The notes beneath the pieces are model-generated. The model had not been told where the DNA came from. It made no database searches and saw only the letters and a program-made list of their open reading frames with translations. From the NCBI GenBank assembly GCA_030268105.1, contig BSDZ01000009.1:2307501-2371500 (forward strand): a stretch of DNA of 64,000 nucleotides, written 5' to 3'. Both the position numbers and the translations under genes were made by a program. The stretch is from Volvox africanus (taxonomy: Eukaryota > Chlorophyta > Chlorophyceae > Chlamydomonadales > Volvocaceae). This document shows, piece after piece, positions 11,929 through 26,100 of the stretch; position 1 is the first letter of the stretch, and each line of letters begins with the position of its first letter.

Positions 11929-14069
11929 GACTGCAATTTGTATATTCGGGATATGTAACCACGTCGAGTGCGAGACTCCATAAGCGTGAGGTTTCGCAAG
12001 CGTGAGGTCCAAAAGCGACGTGGACGTAGCGACATAGATAGGCTACCGCAACATCTCCACGGACAGGTAAACAAACTGTTGCATAGCGATAATCAATATT
12101 CCACAAAACAAATTGTTGCTGGCCAGGACGATAGGACGACACGGTTAACCTTACTCACCCTTCACTTCGGTTTCAACCTGGACTGCCCGAGTTGCCACGA
12201 GCCTACATCGCGTGTTTCGCGTCAGAAATTGATTTGGATATTTCATGCGGCGCAGGCCGCAAGCGACAAGCATGGCAACTGCTTTTTGTTGCCCTACACT
12301 GCTTCAGTAGGAACAGTGCCCACGAACGTCAGTAGAGTTATGGGACACACAATTGAATTCCACATGCTTCGCTACTGCCTTATTATGGACATACGATTGA
12401 AGTGGCTCTCAGCAGTACGTACTGCTTCATGCGTCGCGTGACACCAGAACGGCATCTCTCGTTCTCCAATCAGGGCATTATCGGGAACCTTCTTGGCTGT
12501 GTAATCAAAGTTGCCTTACACATACATTGAACTAATAAGTCGTGTCATGTTGGTAAAGGAGCTTTGAAGTCCTGTTGGAGCAGGTTGGAACTCTGCGACG
12601 CGCTGTACAAGTCTAGCTCCACCTTCACAGCACAGGAACCTTGGTCTACTGGAAGAGCTTCCGGGATGTGAATGAGCCTAGAAGCCGGTTGGCGGTCTCC
12701 TTTGGGCATATGTGGGCAGAAGCGGCAGAGAGTAGAGGTTGCCAAGGTACTCCAAGGCATAGTTCCCAAGGTTCCCAACATCCCAAGGTCCTCCAACCCT
12801 CCCAAAGTCTTCCCAGGGCCCCTGATGAGCCAAAGGGGGCCATTCGGAAGGTTCGTACAATCCGGTGGAACCCTACGGAACAACATCGCGTAGCATGAGG
12901 CACTTGGAACTTCACATAGATAGTGGGCAAGACCGCACCCTACACTGTTGCGACCCGGGGCCACGAGGGCACAGGAAAAGTGCATCGGCCATGTACACCA
13001 GGTGACCAGAAAGCGAATACTACCATAAATTGGCAAACCAGGACTGGTGATGAAGCACACCGCCAGGGGCGTTGACCATTGTTAAGCGAACGAAGCACCA
13101 CTTTGAGTCAGTTTGAGCTCGGACTGGTTAAAACGGGCAGGGACTTGGATGCGACAGTGCAAGCGGGTCTTCGTTGTGGGCCCTACTTCAATGGTGATTG
13201 AGTTCTGATACGCGTGAGCGAAGAGTCCGTGAAAGTGAACTATGATAGCAATGGCAACGTCAACAAACCAAAATTTTACGATGCTTACAAGTGCGGAATC
13301 AATAACGATCAACGATGAGATTACTTGTTAACTTGCCCGGTTGAAACTGATTTTTTCATAGACAAATGGTTGGTCCGCCATGCGTTCCTGTATTTTCCTT
13401 GTAAACACCAACCTTACTCGCTGCTCCGGAGAGACACGCTGATGAGCAGGCTGCGCTAACAAGCCGCCAAAATTTCAGTGTCCGGTAACACAGTGGACAC
13501 GGTAAGACAGGTAACTCCACGCAACCAGGAAGCAAGCGCAACGGAAGAGGGTTTGAGGAGTTTGTCCGGTAACCCCAGATTGGAGGTAGCGAAGACGTCC
13601 GTGCGAATCCATCTGCTTTATTCCCAATGGGACCTCGCCTACCTTCCATTCAGACCCCACCTCTTTTCTCTTGGAGCACATGGCAGTTCACACTCAGACA
13701 CTCTGCCGCCGTCCGTGGATGATGCCCGCAACGGCTCTGAATCCAACCCGCGAACAACGGCAGCCCCGCCCAACAGCAACACATCCCGGAAGCAGGATGG
13801 GCACTCACTCATTGGTCTTCGGAATTGCGCTTTCTAGTGCTTAACCCCCTTAAGCCCCCCTCACCTCCCAATCTTTATGCACTCCCCGGCGGTACCAGCG
13901 CAGCAGACTACCTATAGCCCCAATACACTTTCCTGCGCATGTGCAAAAATACATAGCTCTCCCCCCACTTCCCCCCATCGTGCATGAAGACATACAGAAG
14001 CAACAGCCCAAAATCCAATTCTAAACGCTTTAAACCAGATGTGAGACTGCAGACCCGCTGGTAAGATGA
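11929..14069. other. intergenic region between two tandem minus-strand genes
   Basis: I see no supported exon. The stretch should contain the promoter and 5' UTR of the methyltransferase and the 3' UTR of the histidine phosphatase. Around 12760-12815 there are degenerate short repeats of TCCCAAGG. Nothing else is recognised. Confidence 0.4.
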
Positions 14070-17000
14070 TCACAAGGCTGCCGGAAATGACTGCACCCTC
14101 TGAACCAGCACCGGCACCAGCTCCGTGTTCTGCGGTCTATACGGCTCCCGTCCAACTGCCAGCAGTACGGAACGTGTGAACCCGGAGTGCGTAACCACGA
14201 AAACCACTTTCTCCGGTGCGAAGGTCCAAAGATCCCGTAGAAACGACAGCGCACGCTTGGTCTGCGTGCAGGATAAGAGAGGCAAATGGTCATATGTTGC
14301 ACAAATGCTACGTAGTGTGGGTTTGGTGTAGAGCTATACCACATACCGCCCTATGGGGCTGGAATTGTACGGCGCAAACCAGTCCAGACACATCAAGGCA
14401 CCCTTCCTGCTCCTGCTGCCGAGCACCCTCTTACCCCAAACAAGGGTGCTGTGCTACCATCACCATCGCCACCTCATCCCTCCCTCACCTTTCTCCACCA
14501 CAACCTTGTTTCCTCCGCATCCCTTAAAAGTCAGCCAGACCACAGTATCGCGCTCAGACAGTGCCCTATAATCAGAGCACACCCACATTCGCACAAAGCG
14601 TCCTCTCTTCTGCCGTGTCTGTCACATGCTGTGCTCTTATAAATACCCCCCTGTTCCATCTCCCAGACGACCCTAACCCTAAGACGACCCTAAGACGTGT
14701 GTACAAACCACATTCAGTGTGCGTACTCGCCAATGCATAGCCACGCTCACAACCCACCTGGTGGCCCTGAGTCTCGCGGTCCTCCGTCCACAGCGGGTCC
14801 TTATCTGTGAGCAGTCCAAAACCTTCACGGCGGCTTGGCCCGGTGGGGTCGTCGTCACCGCCGTTGACGTTGCTGGCAGGGTCCTCGGTCATGTGGTGAT
14901 GCGGGGGCGTGATGTTGAACGAGAACTGAGGGAACTTTGAGCGCAGGCCCAACCGGAACTTGCATACCCCTTGGAGGTGCTCCTTGTCGTCAGCGGTGGG
15001 ATCTGAGACTGCCCTGCGATTCAAAACACGGCAGATGCTCGGCATGGAGTTTGGGCAGGTTTTTTGTGACATATGACAAGAATACCCGTCAGCATAGCAA
15101 CGGCAGGTTACGCCCCGTTGGGAAACCTTTCAGCACTCCTGCCATCACGTCCCAGACACCATACCCAACCATCTTCCAAATCCCGGCTGAACGTTCTCTC
15201 AAGCCGCTTTAGGAGAGGTGGGGCTAATTTACGTCTCTTATCCCTTCCTGTTCCCCACACCTGCTCCGCACATCCATCCAGCTCTTGCTTTCCCAACGAA
15301 GCCGCTTCCTAATCTGGCCTTACGGAACCTATTCACAACTGTATGGAACCATTCATTCCCGATACCCATTAGCTGGCTCTATCCAACCTGCGCGCATCAC
15401 ACGTGTCCTCGCCGAGCGTCTCGCGCACATTCTCCTCAATATTGTACTCGACAAGAGGCAAGTCCTTCAGCGCTATCGTTGCGGTCTCCAGGCATCTGAT
15501 TGCCGGGAGGAGGGCAAAGACGTGTGTTATGCTGGTCCAGTATGGGGTTCCCCGGGAGGGAGGCTACAACACGCCATGGTAACGTGGCGTACGAGGGGTC
15601 AGTGCCATGTGAATATTCCCATGCCGTCACCGAGCATAAGCAAGGGTCAAGAAAGTATCAAAAAATGGTGAGATGTTCTTGATTAGCTTCCTCCTCCGCC
15701 CGGTCCGCCCCGCACCCACCATCAAACAGGAAATGCAGAACTCCTGAGCAGTAAAGTTAGCTCACTTCACACATCTGTCCACTCATGTATTGTTCTCTCA
15801 CCCTTACCTCCCTGCCTACTGGAAACAGAATCCTCTGCGCATCGCCCACCTGCTCAGCGGACTGACAACAGCACGTGCCGGCTTGCCCGCTGTCAACGTG
15901 TCGAACCAGCTGGCGTCTTTAAGCATCGAATTGAGCGCATCCGCCTCCGCCTGACCCATATCAGTCAGATCTGTGACCATGGCGAAAGCGCACACACAGA
16001 CGGAGGTGCAGGGAAAATGCAGGCAGAGGCATCGAGAACAGATCAGAATGTTGGTTGGTCACCGGTTGCTGGCCCTTCTTTGCTGCGGGCTTTCGGCACT
16101 AAGCACGCACCCCGATGCTGGCACGTAACCCCTGTCGCGGCTGCTTCCGCCACAACCGCGAATGAAAACACAGGCCATCCCGTTCCGCATGGAATGTCAT
16201 GTCAGCCATACCAAGGCGCAAGCAGCCAGCGCGCAAACCCACGGGCGTGTCCTCAGAACGGCACTGGTATCTGCAAATCCCTTGAAGCCTGTTCCGTTGA
16301 TTTCTTGAAAAATATGCGTCCGTCTACACATCTCATCATGTCATATCATGATGTTGTGGAAAGGGTGCCGCCGTCCCTGAAGTGTTCCTTATGTTTGGAA
16401 GTCAGCGCGCATGTTCGATGCGACCCTTGGGTCAGTGAGACGGAGAAGCGAGCCGTCACGGTGGAGCTGCTTGCCATATAACTCACTCACCCGCGTCAAA
16501 GATTCCCCAGGAGGTGCCATTGGCGTCCGTGTATCCACACTTGGTCTCCCACTTGAACCAGTCATCCGGACCCAGCACATCCGACAAGTAGTTGCTCACC
16601 TGACCAGGAGGGAAGGGTGCAGGGTAACCCCAAATGGGGGGCCTGGGTTGTAAAAAGAGGCCTACCCAAAATTGCCCACAACCAACAGCCTCAGGCATAT
16701 ATTGAAGCTGAGAGCACCGAAGCCGCACGCGGGCCGAATGGGCGGTAGGGTCTCCGGCACGAAAGTGGAATCTCCAGCCAAAAAATTACTCCCACGGGAT
16801 GGTGCCGAGCTGCAGGGTACTCTTGGCCATGGCGTCTGCACCGCCTGAATGGCACCTCATAACGACCGTTGTCTGTATTGACTGACATAACGCCAGTCCG
16901 ATCCTTCGGCTGTTGACGAGGTTTTTGATTTGATTCGTATTGGGTGTTTCGCTTCGAATCGAGTCCGCCGTGCACGCTAGGTTTTGTGTTTATAAATGGA

Positions 17001-18325
17001 CGCGGGCGACACACCCAGCCCTATCTCGGAATCCCGGCCGCCTTAAACCCGCCGCTCTCACCGCTTGTCCGTGCCGAATGAGGAGCACCAGTTTGGCGTC
17101 TGAGAACCATTGAGGAAACGACGGGAAGGAACAAGGCAAACACAAGAAAATGGCTCAATCAGAGCAAGGTGGGATGCCGTTGCCGACGGGGTATGAGACG
17201 ATGCGCATAACTGTGCTTGCAATTGGGTCACGGATTACGATGACAACAGCTAACGACTATAGGAACAACGAATCCCAACTGCAAGGAAGGGTTGACATCG
17301 ACAAGATAGGAGACCCGATAAGCCAACTGCGGGCAGCTAATCAAAACTGGGACGGCTAGCTATATGATCCCTTGCTATGTCGCAACCACCACTATCCCGC
17401 CCTGCTCATCTTTTCCGCCATCCAGCCAGAAACCACCCGTTCATTTCCCCACATGACCCTATCATTTCCGGGAGCGACAGCTCTGCGCGTATCATCCAAA
17501 AGCTATTTCGTCCGCCCCATACCTGGCAGGCTGTCGAGGATCTGGTGGATGCGTTCCCAGGTTACCAGCGCCCCAAAGGAGAAATGCTGCCCGGGTCCCG
17601 GGAGCTGCTTGGACGCACGCTCCTTTGCATGAGGGAACCACCGCGGACAAGGAAAGAAATCAAACATGTATTAAAATGAACAGGGGCCTATTAGGTCGTG
17701 GGGAAGGGAGTAGAAGTGAGGGAAGCGAGTGTAGGTACGGGTGGACAGGCAATAGTTTGCGTGTAGCTACCCTGATTCCTTACCTCCGTTGCCCCTTGGG
17801 TAGTAAGGCATGGCAAGGGAAGTAAGGACACGGGGCAACATGTGAAGGTACTTGTGCTGCAAACGCCTGGGACCATGCGGTCAAATGCAGAGTGCAGGCC
17901 GCCTCGCAGGCCGCAGGTTGCGCTACATGGCTAGCAACTGTGGGCGGATAGGAGGATGATGCAGCTATCATTAAGGGGATTGCTATTGCGAGGTGCATTT
18001 GCGGGTCCCATTTAAGCTTACGATGTTATACCGTTCCACACCGTGGGACAAAGGCTTAAGCTGCGCGGGAGTGGTGTTTGACATCTAGCAAGCCGGAGGT
18101 TCTTCCTATGCCTGCCAAAGGCGGCGCAGCAGCCAAGCTGACCTGGATAAACAGGCCCGAAGGCGTGTGATAGGGGTGTTTGTCATGTTTATCGATAGAG
18201 AGGGAGCCCTGGGTGATCTCTTTGCCAATAGTACTGCGCTCCAGCGGGCGCGCCGCGTGTGCCAGTGTGACCAGCGCCATGGACATCAACAGGGCTGCGG
18301 CTGCCATGCCTCCAATGTGTTTCAT
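14070..18325 (-). CDS. secreted phosphoglycerate-mutase-like histidine phosphatase
   Basis: Eight exons close in phase to give 356 residues: 18143-18325, 17523-17586, 17062-17099, 16491-16599, 15850-15970, 15388-15495, 14758-15013, 14070-14261. The histidine phosphatase fold is marked by LVLLIRHGQA (catalytic His about 92), ADLTDMGQAEAD, the VSPLSR strand, RETLGEDTCDARR and the second catalytic His in VVTHSG (about 318). Family members are phosphomonoesterases or mutases working through a phosphohistidine. The layout resembles fungal PMU1-type proteins more than glycolytic mutase. The N-terminus is a clear signal peptide (a Met/Ala/Leu-rich core ending AHA, about 24 residues), so the enzyme is probably secreted or sent to the endomembrane system. 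The weakest joint is exon 1 to exon 2, where the acceptor at 17587 has little pyrimidine tract. If that joint is wrong, the signal peptide may belong to another transcript. The substrate is unknown. Confidence 0.85.
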
Positions 18326-20997
18326 GATCTGAGGCAGGACTTGAGGGAGCAATGAATGGCAAACTCTGATAAAGCCACCTCAGCCAACTTGGCACAATTT
18401 CAGTTCCGACACGTTTGCCTGAGCAAGTACTAAGAATATTTACTCATATCACAATGACTTAGGATAAACTTAGGTAATTGCTTAATTATAACTTAGTAGA
18501 TCAGAGCCTTTTTGTGCCGCCAAATATTGAGATGCCGTTCCCGGGTCGGGAATCATCGAATAAATAAGGCATCACTTTGCAACCCAAATCAAAAGAAACG
18601 TTGAACAAACTAAATCTTCAATTTTTTACCTAACTTTAACTTTAAGATAAAGAGGTCCTCTCCTGTAACGCGTAGCTCCACCCTCTTGTATATGCTAAAC
18701 AGTTCTACGAGATCCAATGCCTCTATTAGTGAAATTTTTACATCATGACGAATAATTATTATGCCTGCACGTTAGATAAGAAGCAGTTACGCCTCTGCTT
18801 GCCTTATCATTGTTCCCTAATCGTTATGCTTCCCGTTTCTAGTTCTAGCCCTGCTGTTATCATAAAGTCAGTAAGTCGAACGAGTGAAGCGCTGAGCATA
18901 TTTATATTACGATGATTTTCTGGATTTTATGACTTTTCTTGGTTGTTTTGCCATGATTGCTCCCTTGTATACCCTTCATATCTTGGAATGCACCAGTTCA
19001 CAGTAGATATTACAATTTCTCCAACTACCTGGGCAATATCGTGGCATAACTGGCGGAGGTGCCAACCCCATGCTTATGCTGACACAGCAATAAGAAAAGG
19101 AGAGAGATAAAGGAAGATGCCAACATCGCGACGATATGCTTGCCAACAAAATGGAAATTGTAAGACAATCATTGTTTATTGGCAAAGCTCGGGTAATGGT
19201 AGTTCAGAATCGTGCAAAAGTCAGCCCGGCGCACGCGCTTACGGTCGCGGCTGCAAGGACCAAGGTACCAACCGAGAAGCGCAACAAAATTACGACAGAA
19301 GGAAGGGCTAGCAGCCCCTGTTGTTGAGCAAGTACTAGCACCTACAATAGTGAGATGGACACGACACGTGCATCAACACAAACATGCAGGCAAAGTAAAG
19401 AACCACTCATAACAGCTAACACAAAACGCCTGTGATTGCAACTCGTTTGGAATCAAGGAAAGTAGGAACCGGCGGGGTGACGCCAATTGCTGGCAAAGCT
19501 TCATATGAGTAAGTAGTAGAACCACCAGACCGAAGGACCACGTTAAAGAACGCATGGCGCGCCTGTAGTAAACCATTTTTAAGAGGACAATACCCGTGAG
19601 CCCGTACAGCACGGCCCCACGGCCCGTACAGCACCCGTGAGCCCAGAGATCTACCGCCATACCGGACCAATCGCCATAGAGAGTACAGGCGCCGGAGCAA
19701 TAATCACGGCTTCATACCGACTGGCAGAGTCTTTTGACAGCCCAAAACTGACTCACACAATACTACCAGCCTTATTCTCACACCATAGCATGGAAAACCC
19801 GCACAATCGCACACAGCGAAACAAAACGAAATGCGTTCGAGCCTAAACCCCTCAAACCAGCTTCCTCTCCATGCGTGTTAAGAGTCATACTATTGTAACA
19901 ATGCCAGCCTACCCCGTCGTGCCCAGGCCATAAGCATCGCTGCCGAACGCGTTGCCCATGAAACGACTCACAGGACATTCGTTGTGACCTGTGCTAGCCA
20001 TGCGCCTTGGCCATGCAACGCCATTGCAAAAGCTCTGGTCATCGCCCTGCAGCGACATGCTGGCTGCATGCAGCCAGCAAGCACAAATGCAACTGCGCCT
20101 GCACCGGCTGAGCCCACGACTACTTCACCAGTTGAGTTGTAACATCCGCCTCTCGTTGCGGCCAAGGAAATGGGACCGGCAGACACACAGTGCTCACGGG
20201 TATACACACATCTCCTAGGAACCATGCCGGTGTTCACCAAACATCACCAATAGGCTGTTGACCAGCAAATTTCCCTGCAAGCAACGTAGCGCACTCGAAG
20301 ACAAACACCCGTTCACAGGAACGCGGATGCAACTCTCCACACGTGCGATTTCGGGTTGCAAACACCCAAAAAGGTGGCACTTGCCAGTCGCAAAAACACG
20401 GCCCTTCAGAACCCGTCTCAAGCAAGCCCTGTTCGCCCTGCTGTGCCCCAGGTTTCAGTGTGAAGATTCTCTCCTCTACAAAGGGACAAAACCAACTTTG
20501 GCACGCGCATAAAAACACATCAAGTGTGAACAAAACATAGGGTCAAGAAGTACAGCGCATCAAACAACGATGCTGGATGTATAGTCTGCTGTGCGAGACC
20601 AGCCATACAGGTGGCCAGACATACATCGGAACTAGCAGGACTCAACGAGCAGCCAACTTATGGCACTATAGACTTCTTCTGGCTTTGCTGAGCCGTCTCG
20701 GCTGTCACACCACTTTACACTAGAACAAGCCCACCGATTCCCCAGGTGCGTCCCTCCGGCCATGAAAATCTCTAGCTGAGACGATGCAGATCAAAACCCG
20801 AAATGCCGCATGCACATCACCGTGCGGCACATGCCAACCACACCCGCCTCCAGCGTTCCAGGCCACCCACCAGTCCAGCTGTGCAGTCCAACACAAAATT
20901 AACAAAAATGTACAATAGCTTCACCGCTTAACTGTCTAGCAAAGCTCCAGGCAGCTTACCACTGATATGGGTACGTACATCCATATCCCCATGCAAC
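18326..20997. other. intergenic region
   Basis: No gene is recognised. Positions 18420-18960 are markedly AT-rich compared with the rest of the window. At 19593-19645 there is a short duplication of a CCGTACAGCAC / CCCGTGAGCCC unit. The right end should hold the 3' UTR of the next minus-strand gene, with a TGTAA signal at 20715-20719. Confidence 0.4.
20715..20719 (-). terminator. TGTAA polyadenylation signal
   Basis: TTACA on the plus strand reads TGTAA on the minus strand, about 280 bases after the stop codon at 20998. TGTAA is the usual poly(A) signal of volvocine algae. Confidence 0.45.
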
Positions 20998-22421
20998 TCA
21001 CGCGATGACAATGTCCAGATGCAGCAGCTGCGTGCATGTGCCACGGCAGGACCTTGCAAACGTGTGTGGCAGCACCACGAGACCGCCAAGATCCAGGCCA
21101 CGCAGCTGCCTGTCCAGCTTGAAAATTGCTCGCAATACGCATGGCACACGGACCAAACTTCCGGCGGGCGCAGAAACTACTGTTTGATTGACATGCGCCT
21201 CCGCGACCGGCTGTGCTTGCGTGATGCCTGGAGAACTGGGTCGCCCCGGGCTACCGTTCCCGCTGTTCCAAAGGCTGGAGCCGTCACAACCGTTGTTGTC
21301 ATCGCAGTTCCCTTGATCACCACCGCTAACGCTATCAGTTTTGAAAGCGGCTACACGGTCGTCCTCCGGCCAGAAGTCACCGCCCAGCTCTTCATCAAAC
21401 CAATAACAGCGCAGCGTCACAAGGCCATCTCGAAGAATGGCGCGCAGCAGTGCCGGCAGGAGGGAGTGAATGCCGACGCTGGGGCCAACAGGAAGCACTT
21501 CCTGTCCCATGCTGCTGCCCACTGTATAAACAGCGGAGGTCGCATCAGCAGCAGGTGATGTAGATGCATGTGGTATGGGCACCGCGCGTGCGCAGAACAC
21601 GAACAAACCACTGCCACTATCGTGCGAGCGGCGCATCGCAGTGCTGCCTGTGCCAATGGAGTCATGGGAGGAGGACGGTGACCCGCCACCGCTGCCGCCA
21701 TGGTTAGAATTGTGGTTATGGTGGTGATGATGATTACTGTGGCTGTGATGAGAGTTGTGATTGTGGCTAAGTGACTGGCTGCTTGTGTGGCCAGGGGCAG
21801 AACTAGGGTACGCGGCGGAGCCAGTGCTGTAGCACGGGGATGCTGCTGGGTCGTACACTGGGTCAAGAGCTGTCGCCAAACCTGTAAAGGGAAATTTAGG
21901 TCAGGAGGATGAGTCGTTGAACGTACATCCATCTTTACCGGGGGATACAAGAATAGGCACTTACCAATCCTACGAAGTTCCGTCGCTGCCTGACCAAGCG
22001 CTGTCATAAGGCTAGATACTGCGGCAGGCTCATCAGGTAGCTCCAACAAAAGTTTTCCCCCGCTGAACAAGGACAAGATCAAGTCTCGCGCCAGACTAGA
22101 TGGGTGATGGTAGTCTGGCACGCGCGCACGGTGAACAACCGGCCTCGGCACAGACAACTCATCAGTCTGGTAATTGACAATGTTACTGGAATATTGGTAG
22201 GATAGTTCAACAGCGCTGGCCAAGTCCCCGCACTGGCTCCCGGTGCCGTCAGTTGCGCACAAGCCTTCGTGGTGCACATGGCGTTGAGGCTGACGCTGGT
22301 ATGGGTGTAACTCAGTGTCATGAAAAACATGGTGCGTAGCCTGACCGTTTGCTTTGCGGTGCGTATCCAACGCGTGAGAGGTTTGCGATGCTTGCACTGA
22401 CAGCTGCGATTGCATGCGCAT
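20998..22421 (-). CDS. unrecognised His/Asn/Ser-rich protein
   Basis: I do not recognise this gene. Two exons are well supported: 21965-22479 (acceptor at 22479, donor GTAAGT) and 20998-21881, joined in phase 1. From the first in-exon ATG at 22421 the protein has 446 residues. An upstream exon is likely, because the acceptor at 22479 is good and demands a phase-2 donor. An ATG-led open frame at 22750-22559 is a candidate, but I found no good donor in it. The protein has a conserved-looking helical stretch (LARDLILSLFSGGKLLLELP), then a His/Asn/Ser-rich low-complexity run encoded around 21690-21780, then a more ordered part with GIHSLLPALLRAILRDGLV and DEELGGDFWPEDDR. It has no signal peptide or membrane segment. 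It is head-to-head with the RP2 gene, which starts at 23116, so the two may share a promoter region. Confidence 0.7.
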
Positions 22422-23115
22422 AAGCTCATCATCTAGATGACTGTGCTGATTGTTAACTGCGCACAGAGGTCGCGCAAGCCTGCAAACAGGAAGGCGGCAA
22501 CAGCAAGCATGAGGATGAACAAGATAGGTAACAACGAGGAACTGGATCACCAAGCTTAAGCGGCGATGAATAATAAGAGCCTTTCAATAGATGAAGGCGA
22601 AGGGAGCAGATCGTATAGGCTCCAATAAGGATCACCCGTTTCGGAACCGAAGTCCACGTTGGCAGAAAGGTGATGCATACCAGAATGCATGGCGCCCACA
22701 GAGCTCTCCATGCTGATGAGGCGCTGAGACGATAGCTGTGCTACGGACATAGCACCGACCCGAATACATAGTGATGCCGCGAGATGCAGGCATAGGATAC
22801 CTCAGCAGGTTGCTTGTCAGATGTTCAAGCGGAGCAACACAATTACGAAACAGTATAGTAGAGGAATGGCAACGCTGAGGTGCCTAAGGTTACATAATAG
22901 GAACAGTGATGAGAAGAACAAGAAGAAGAATCCTGTTGTACGGAGGGTTAACTTCGGTTGTACATTTCTTTGTCAGACGTCGGAGTTGAGCTTTGTGACT
23001 ACTTCGAAAATTTTTAATGAACAGTTTGGGTAATTAAACTGCTTTACATATCTCCATAGTTTGTGATAACTTATTATTCACCGATTCTGGACACTGGTCG
23101 CCACACCGCTGTCAG

Positions 23116-26100
23116 ATGTCTGGTTTTCCCTCTAAGATGAACCCTAATGACTTTGTATTTCGAAAGCGAACAGGGGAGATCCTTTTTAAGCCATCAGGGA
23201 GCATAAACGGGTAGGCACTTTGGGAGCTTGGAGTAGGCTACCATAAGGAGCAATAATGTAATGCATTATTAAAGCTAAGACATTTATTTGGCTTGCGTTA
23301 TATTGCTCATGGAGACGAGTGATCAATCTCCGTCCTGATCAAAAGTTGACATGCCCATGTCTGAAGTATGATTACGCGAGATCAGCACCACCCATCACAG
23401 GTTGCTTCTCCTTGTGTGAACATATGCTCGCAGTAACGGCTTCATGCTTGATACGCTGCACGACTGCGAGGTCTACTTGCTGGACCACACCTCCCAAGTG
23501 CAGATTGATGACTGCATCAACTGCAAGATTTTTATCGGTGAGGAAAGAAGCCAGCTGAGATAACATCGTTGGGCGTCTCCAGGAGCCCGCCTTTGGCGGC
23601 CCGCCAAAAACGGACTGCTGCAGGCCACCGCTTTCTCTACCCGCAACCGACGGTTCGTTCAGTCTTCCCCCGTCTCCTCAGGACCCACTGATGGTTCCGT
23701 CTTCCTTCGTGACTGTCGCGACTGCATCCTCTGCGTGGCTGCCCGGCAGCTGAGGACAAGGGATTGCAAGGAACTGGATATATGTGAGGATTCGGGATTG
23801 GGAGAAAAGTCCTCTGCTGGAATCCCTGGGGGCTGCACAGCCGTGCTCCCTTCCTTGAATCTGGTGATGCAAATAGAAGTACAACGTGAGCCACAACATA
23901 TTGCCGGCGCCGCCCTCTCACAACTGAATGTCTGTCTTCAACGCGCAATTATCTCACGTCACCTTTTGCCTGACGCCACAGACATCAAACCGCTACTGAG
24001 TCTCAGTTGCCTGGCCCGTTTTCCCTTTGCCCCGCCAGCTCTTTACTGTGCCACGCAGCCCAGTATTGAGACCAGCACTGGCATCGTGTTCAGCTGCTGG
24101 CGCGGTGCCTATCCGGGCCTTACAGAGCACTTTCATAAAGCCCGGCTTGACCCCACCAAGAACACGTGGAGGCAGGTGGGCATCTGCCGATGATATACAA
24201 TGGCAAATTTTCTTTAGGGCATTGGAATTTATGTATATGTTTGTTTTGTGTATATACTGTATATACTATATATCTGTATATACTCATCGTGCCACATGCT
24301 TGGCCATTCCCCAACTGCCGATAATGGCCGGCCGCAGGTGTATGATTTCAACCGTACGGAGGATCTCGGCGCGCCGCACTTTAGGCTGGATGAGAGCGTA
24401 CGGCCCTGGTGGACAGCGCCGACGACGGGGAATGGCGGCGGAGGACAGGACCTTTCGGATGACGCCGCTGCGCCGGACTGCCCCGTGCCTGCAGCGGACG
24501 GGTCGCTATTTGGGGGTGGCTCCCTCCCTGTGGAGCATTCGCCTCCGAAACCAGAATCGGGTGCGTGACATTCCACGTTCGTGCGTGTTGCGCGCATGAG
24601 TGAAGGGATGGGGGCACTGGTGTGGAAAAGGATTGGCAAGGAGCTGATACTGACATTACGGTTGTCAACGGGGTCACCCTAAAATAAACGAATAAACCGC
24701 CCTGCGTTCACCCATGATGATAGTGCCCTTTCTGCCACTTACATTATTTGGGCTGATTTTGTCGGTTTTCGTTGGGTTCGAAAATGCTTCGCGTTACTGC
24801 CCTGCCCGCTCTGGCGGGCTCCGTGCCACTCCGCCCTCAGGTTCACTGAAGCTGCCTGACAGCCTGCCCCCCAGTCCCGGACGAGCTGCTCCGTATGATG
24901 AGGAGGTGGAGCTGGATGATGATGACGAGGAGCAGGTCACAATACTCCCGCTCGGTGGGTGGATGGGTGGATTGTGGTGAATGATGGTGGCTGGAAGGAA
25001 GGGAGCTTGGTCCGTGTTAGGAAGGCGGAACGATGCGGTCATATCTGCGTTTTATTCTCAGGAACAGCTATCTTTCCCCTCCAGGCTTCCAGAGCGGGTG
25101 AGAAACGCAGACCCGTCGTGTCGCTAAGACCACAAAAATTGCGACGCGTGTGCGTGCAGATGTTGAAGACGGGGGGCAATCCCTGGTGGCGCCCGCGCAG
25201 CCCTCGCTTCCTTCTGCGCTGTCACTCCTTCCTCAGCCCTCTACTTCCTTGGCGCAACTGCCGAACCCAGCGGTACTAGAAAAATCGAGCACCGCTTTTA
25301 CATTCGACTCGCCGCGCAACTCCCTCAAAACCATAAGCAGCAGCTGTGACATTGACGGCATTTCCACGGGGTTGCCTTTATGGGGCTCGGGCGAGCCGCG
25401 GCTGGGAATGCCGCCGCAGGTGGCGCTCGACGTCGGCAACACAGCGGAGATGCAGCAACAGCTGCCGCTAGAAGGCACGAACGACCCCGCCCTCGGCGCC
25501 TTCACTATAACGGCCCCAGCCACAGCAACGGCGCAGCCGCCCAATGCAGATGCGCGAGTAGCATGGCGGGTATCTAACGCCAAAAAACTGGCGCAGTTGG
25601 CAGGGCAGGAGAACCAGGCCAGGGCGGTATTGCGTGAGGAGGCGCACCGCAAGCTGGAGGCGATGGAACAGGTAGGAGAGATTGCGCGTGGCGGGGGGCC
25701 CTGATGTAGCTCCTGGCAAGGGATGGGGCGGTGGGGAGACGTGCTGCAAAGGTACAATCGCAGATACACTGTTTTACTCGTACTCTTGTCATCCCTGGTT
25801 GTTAGGAACTTTATTTTCACCTTCCACCTCGATCAGTTGAAGTCTTCATCTTTTTGCCGTACTCGCCCTTAACTGGCAACATCTTCGCAACCATCAACTG
25901 GCTTAGACTCGTGTCGCACGTCTTAAGCAGCGTTTTGCAAGCAACAGAGCGCACACAAGTCCTGCTGGTGACAGCGGTGGGTCATCCTCTACCGCCGCCG
26001 GTTTTTCAGCCAGCACCTCAAGCGGCTGGGCGCGCGTGGCGGAGCTTGTGGATCTCACTGGTGGTGCAAGCAGTGGGTCCGGGAAGAGTGGCAAGGCGGT

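Noticed and set aside
15388..17100. Plus-strand frames within the phosphatase introns (for example 16017-16481)
   Set aside because: They have no conserved motif and fall wholly in introns of a well-supported gene.
17377..17679. Plus-strand 100-codon frame
   Set aside because: It is antisense to phosphatase exon 2, whose minus-strand reading joins in phase to the RHG exon.
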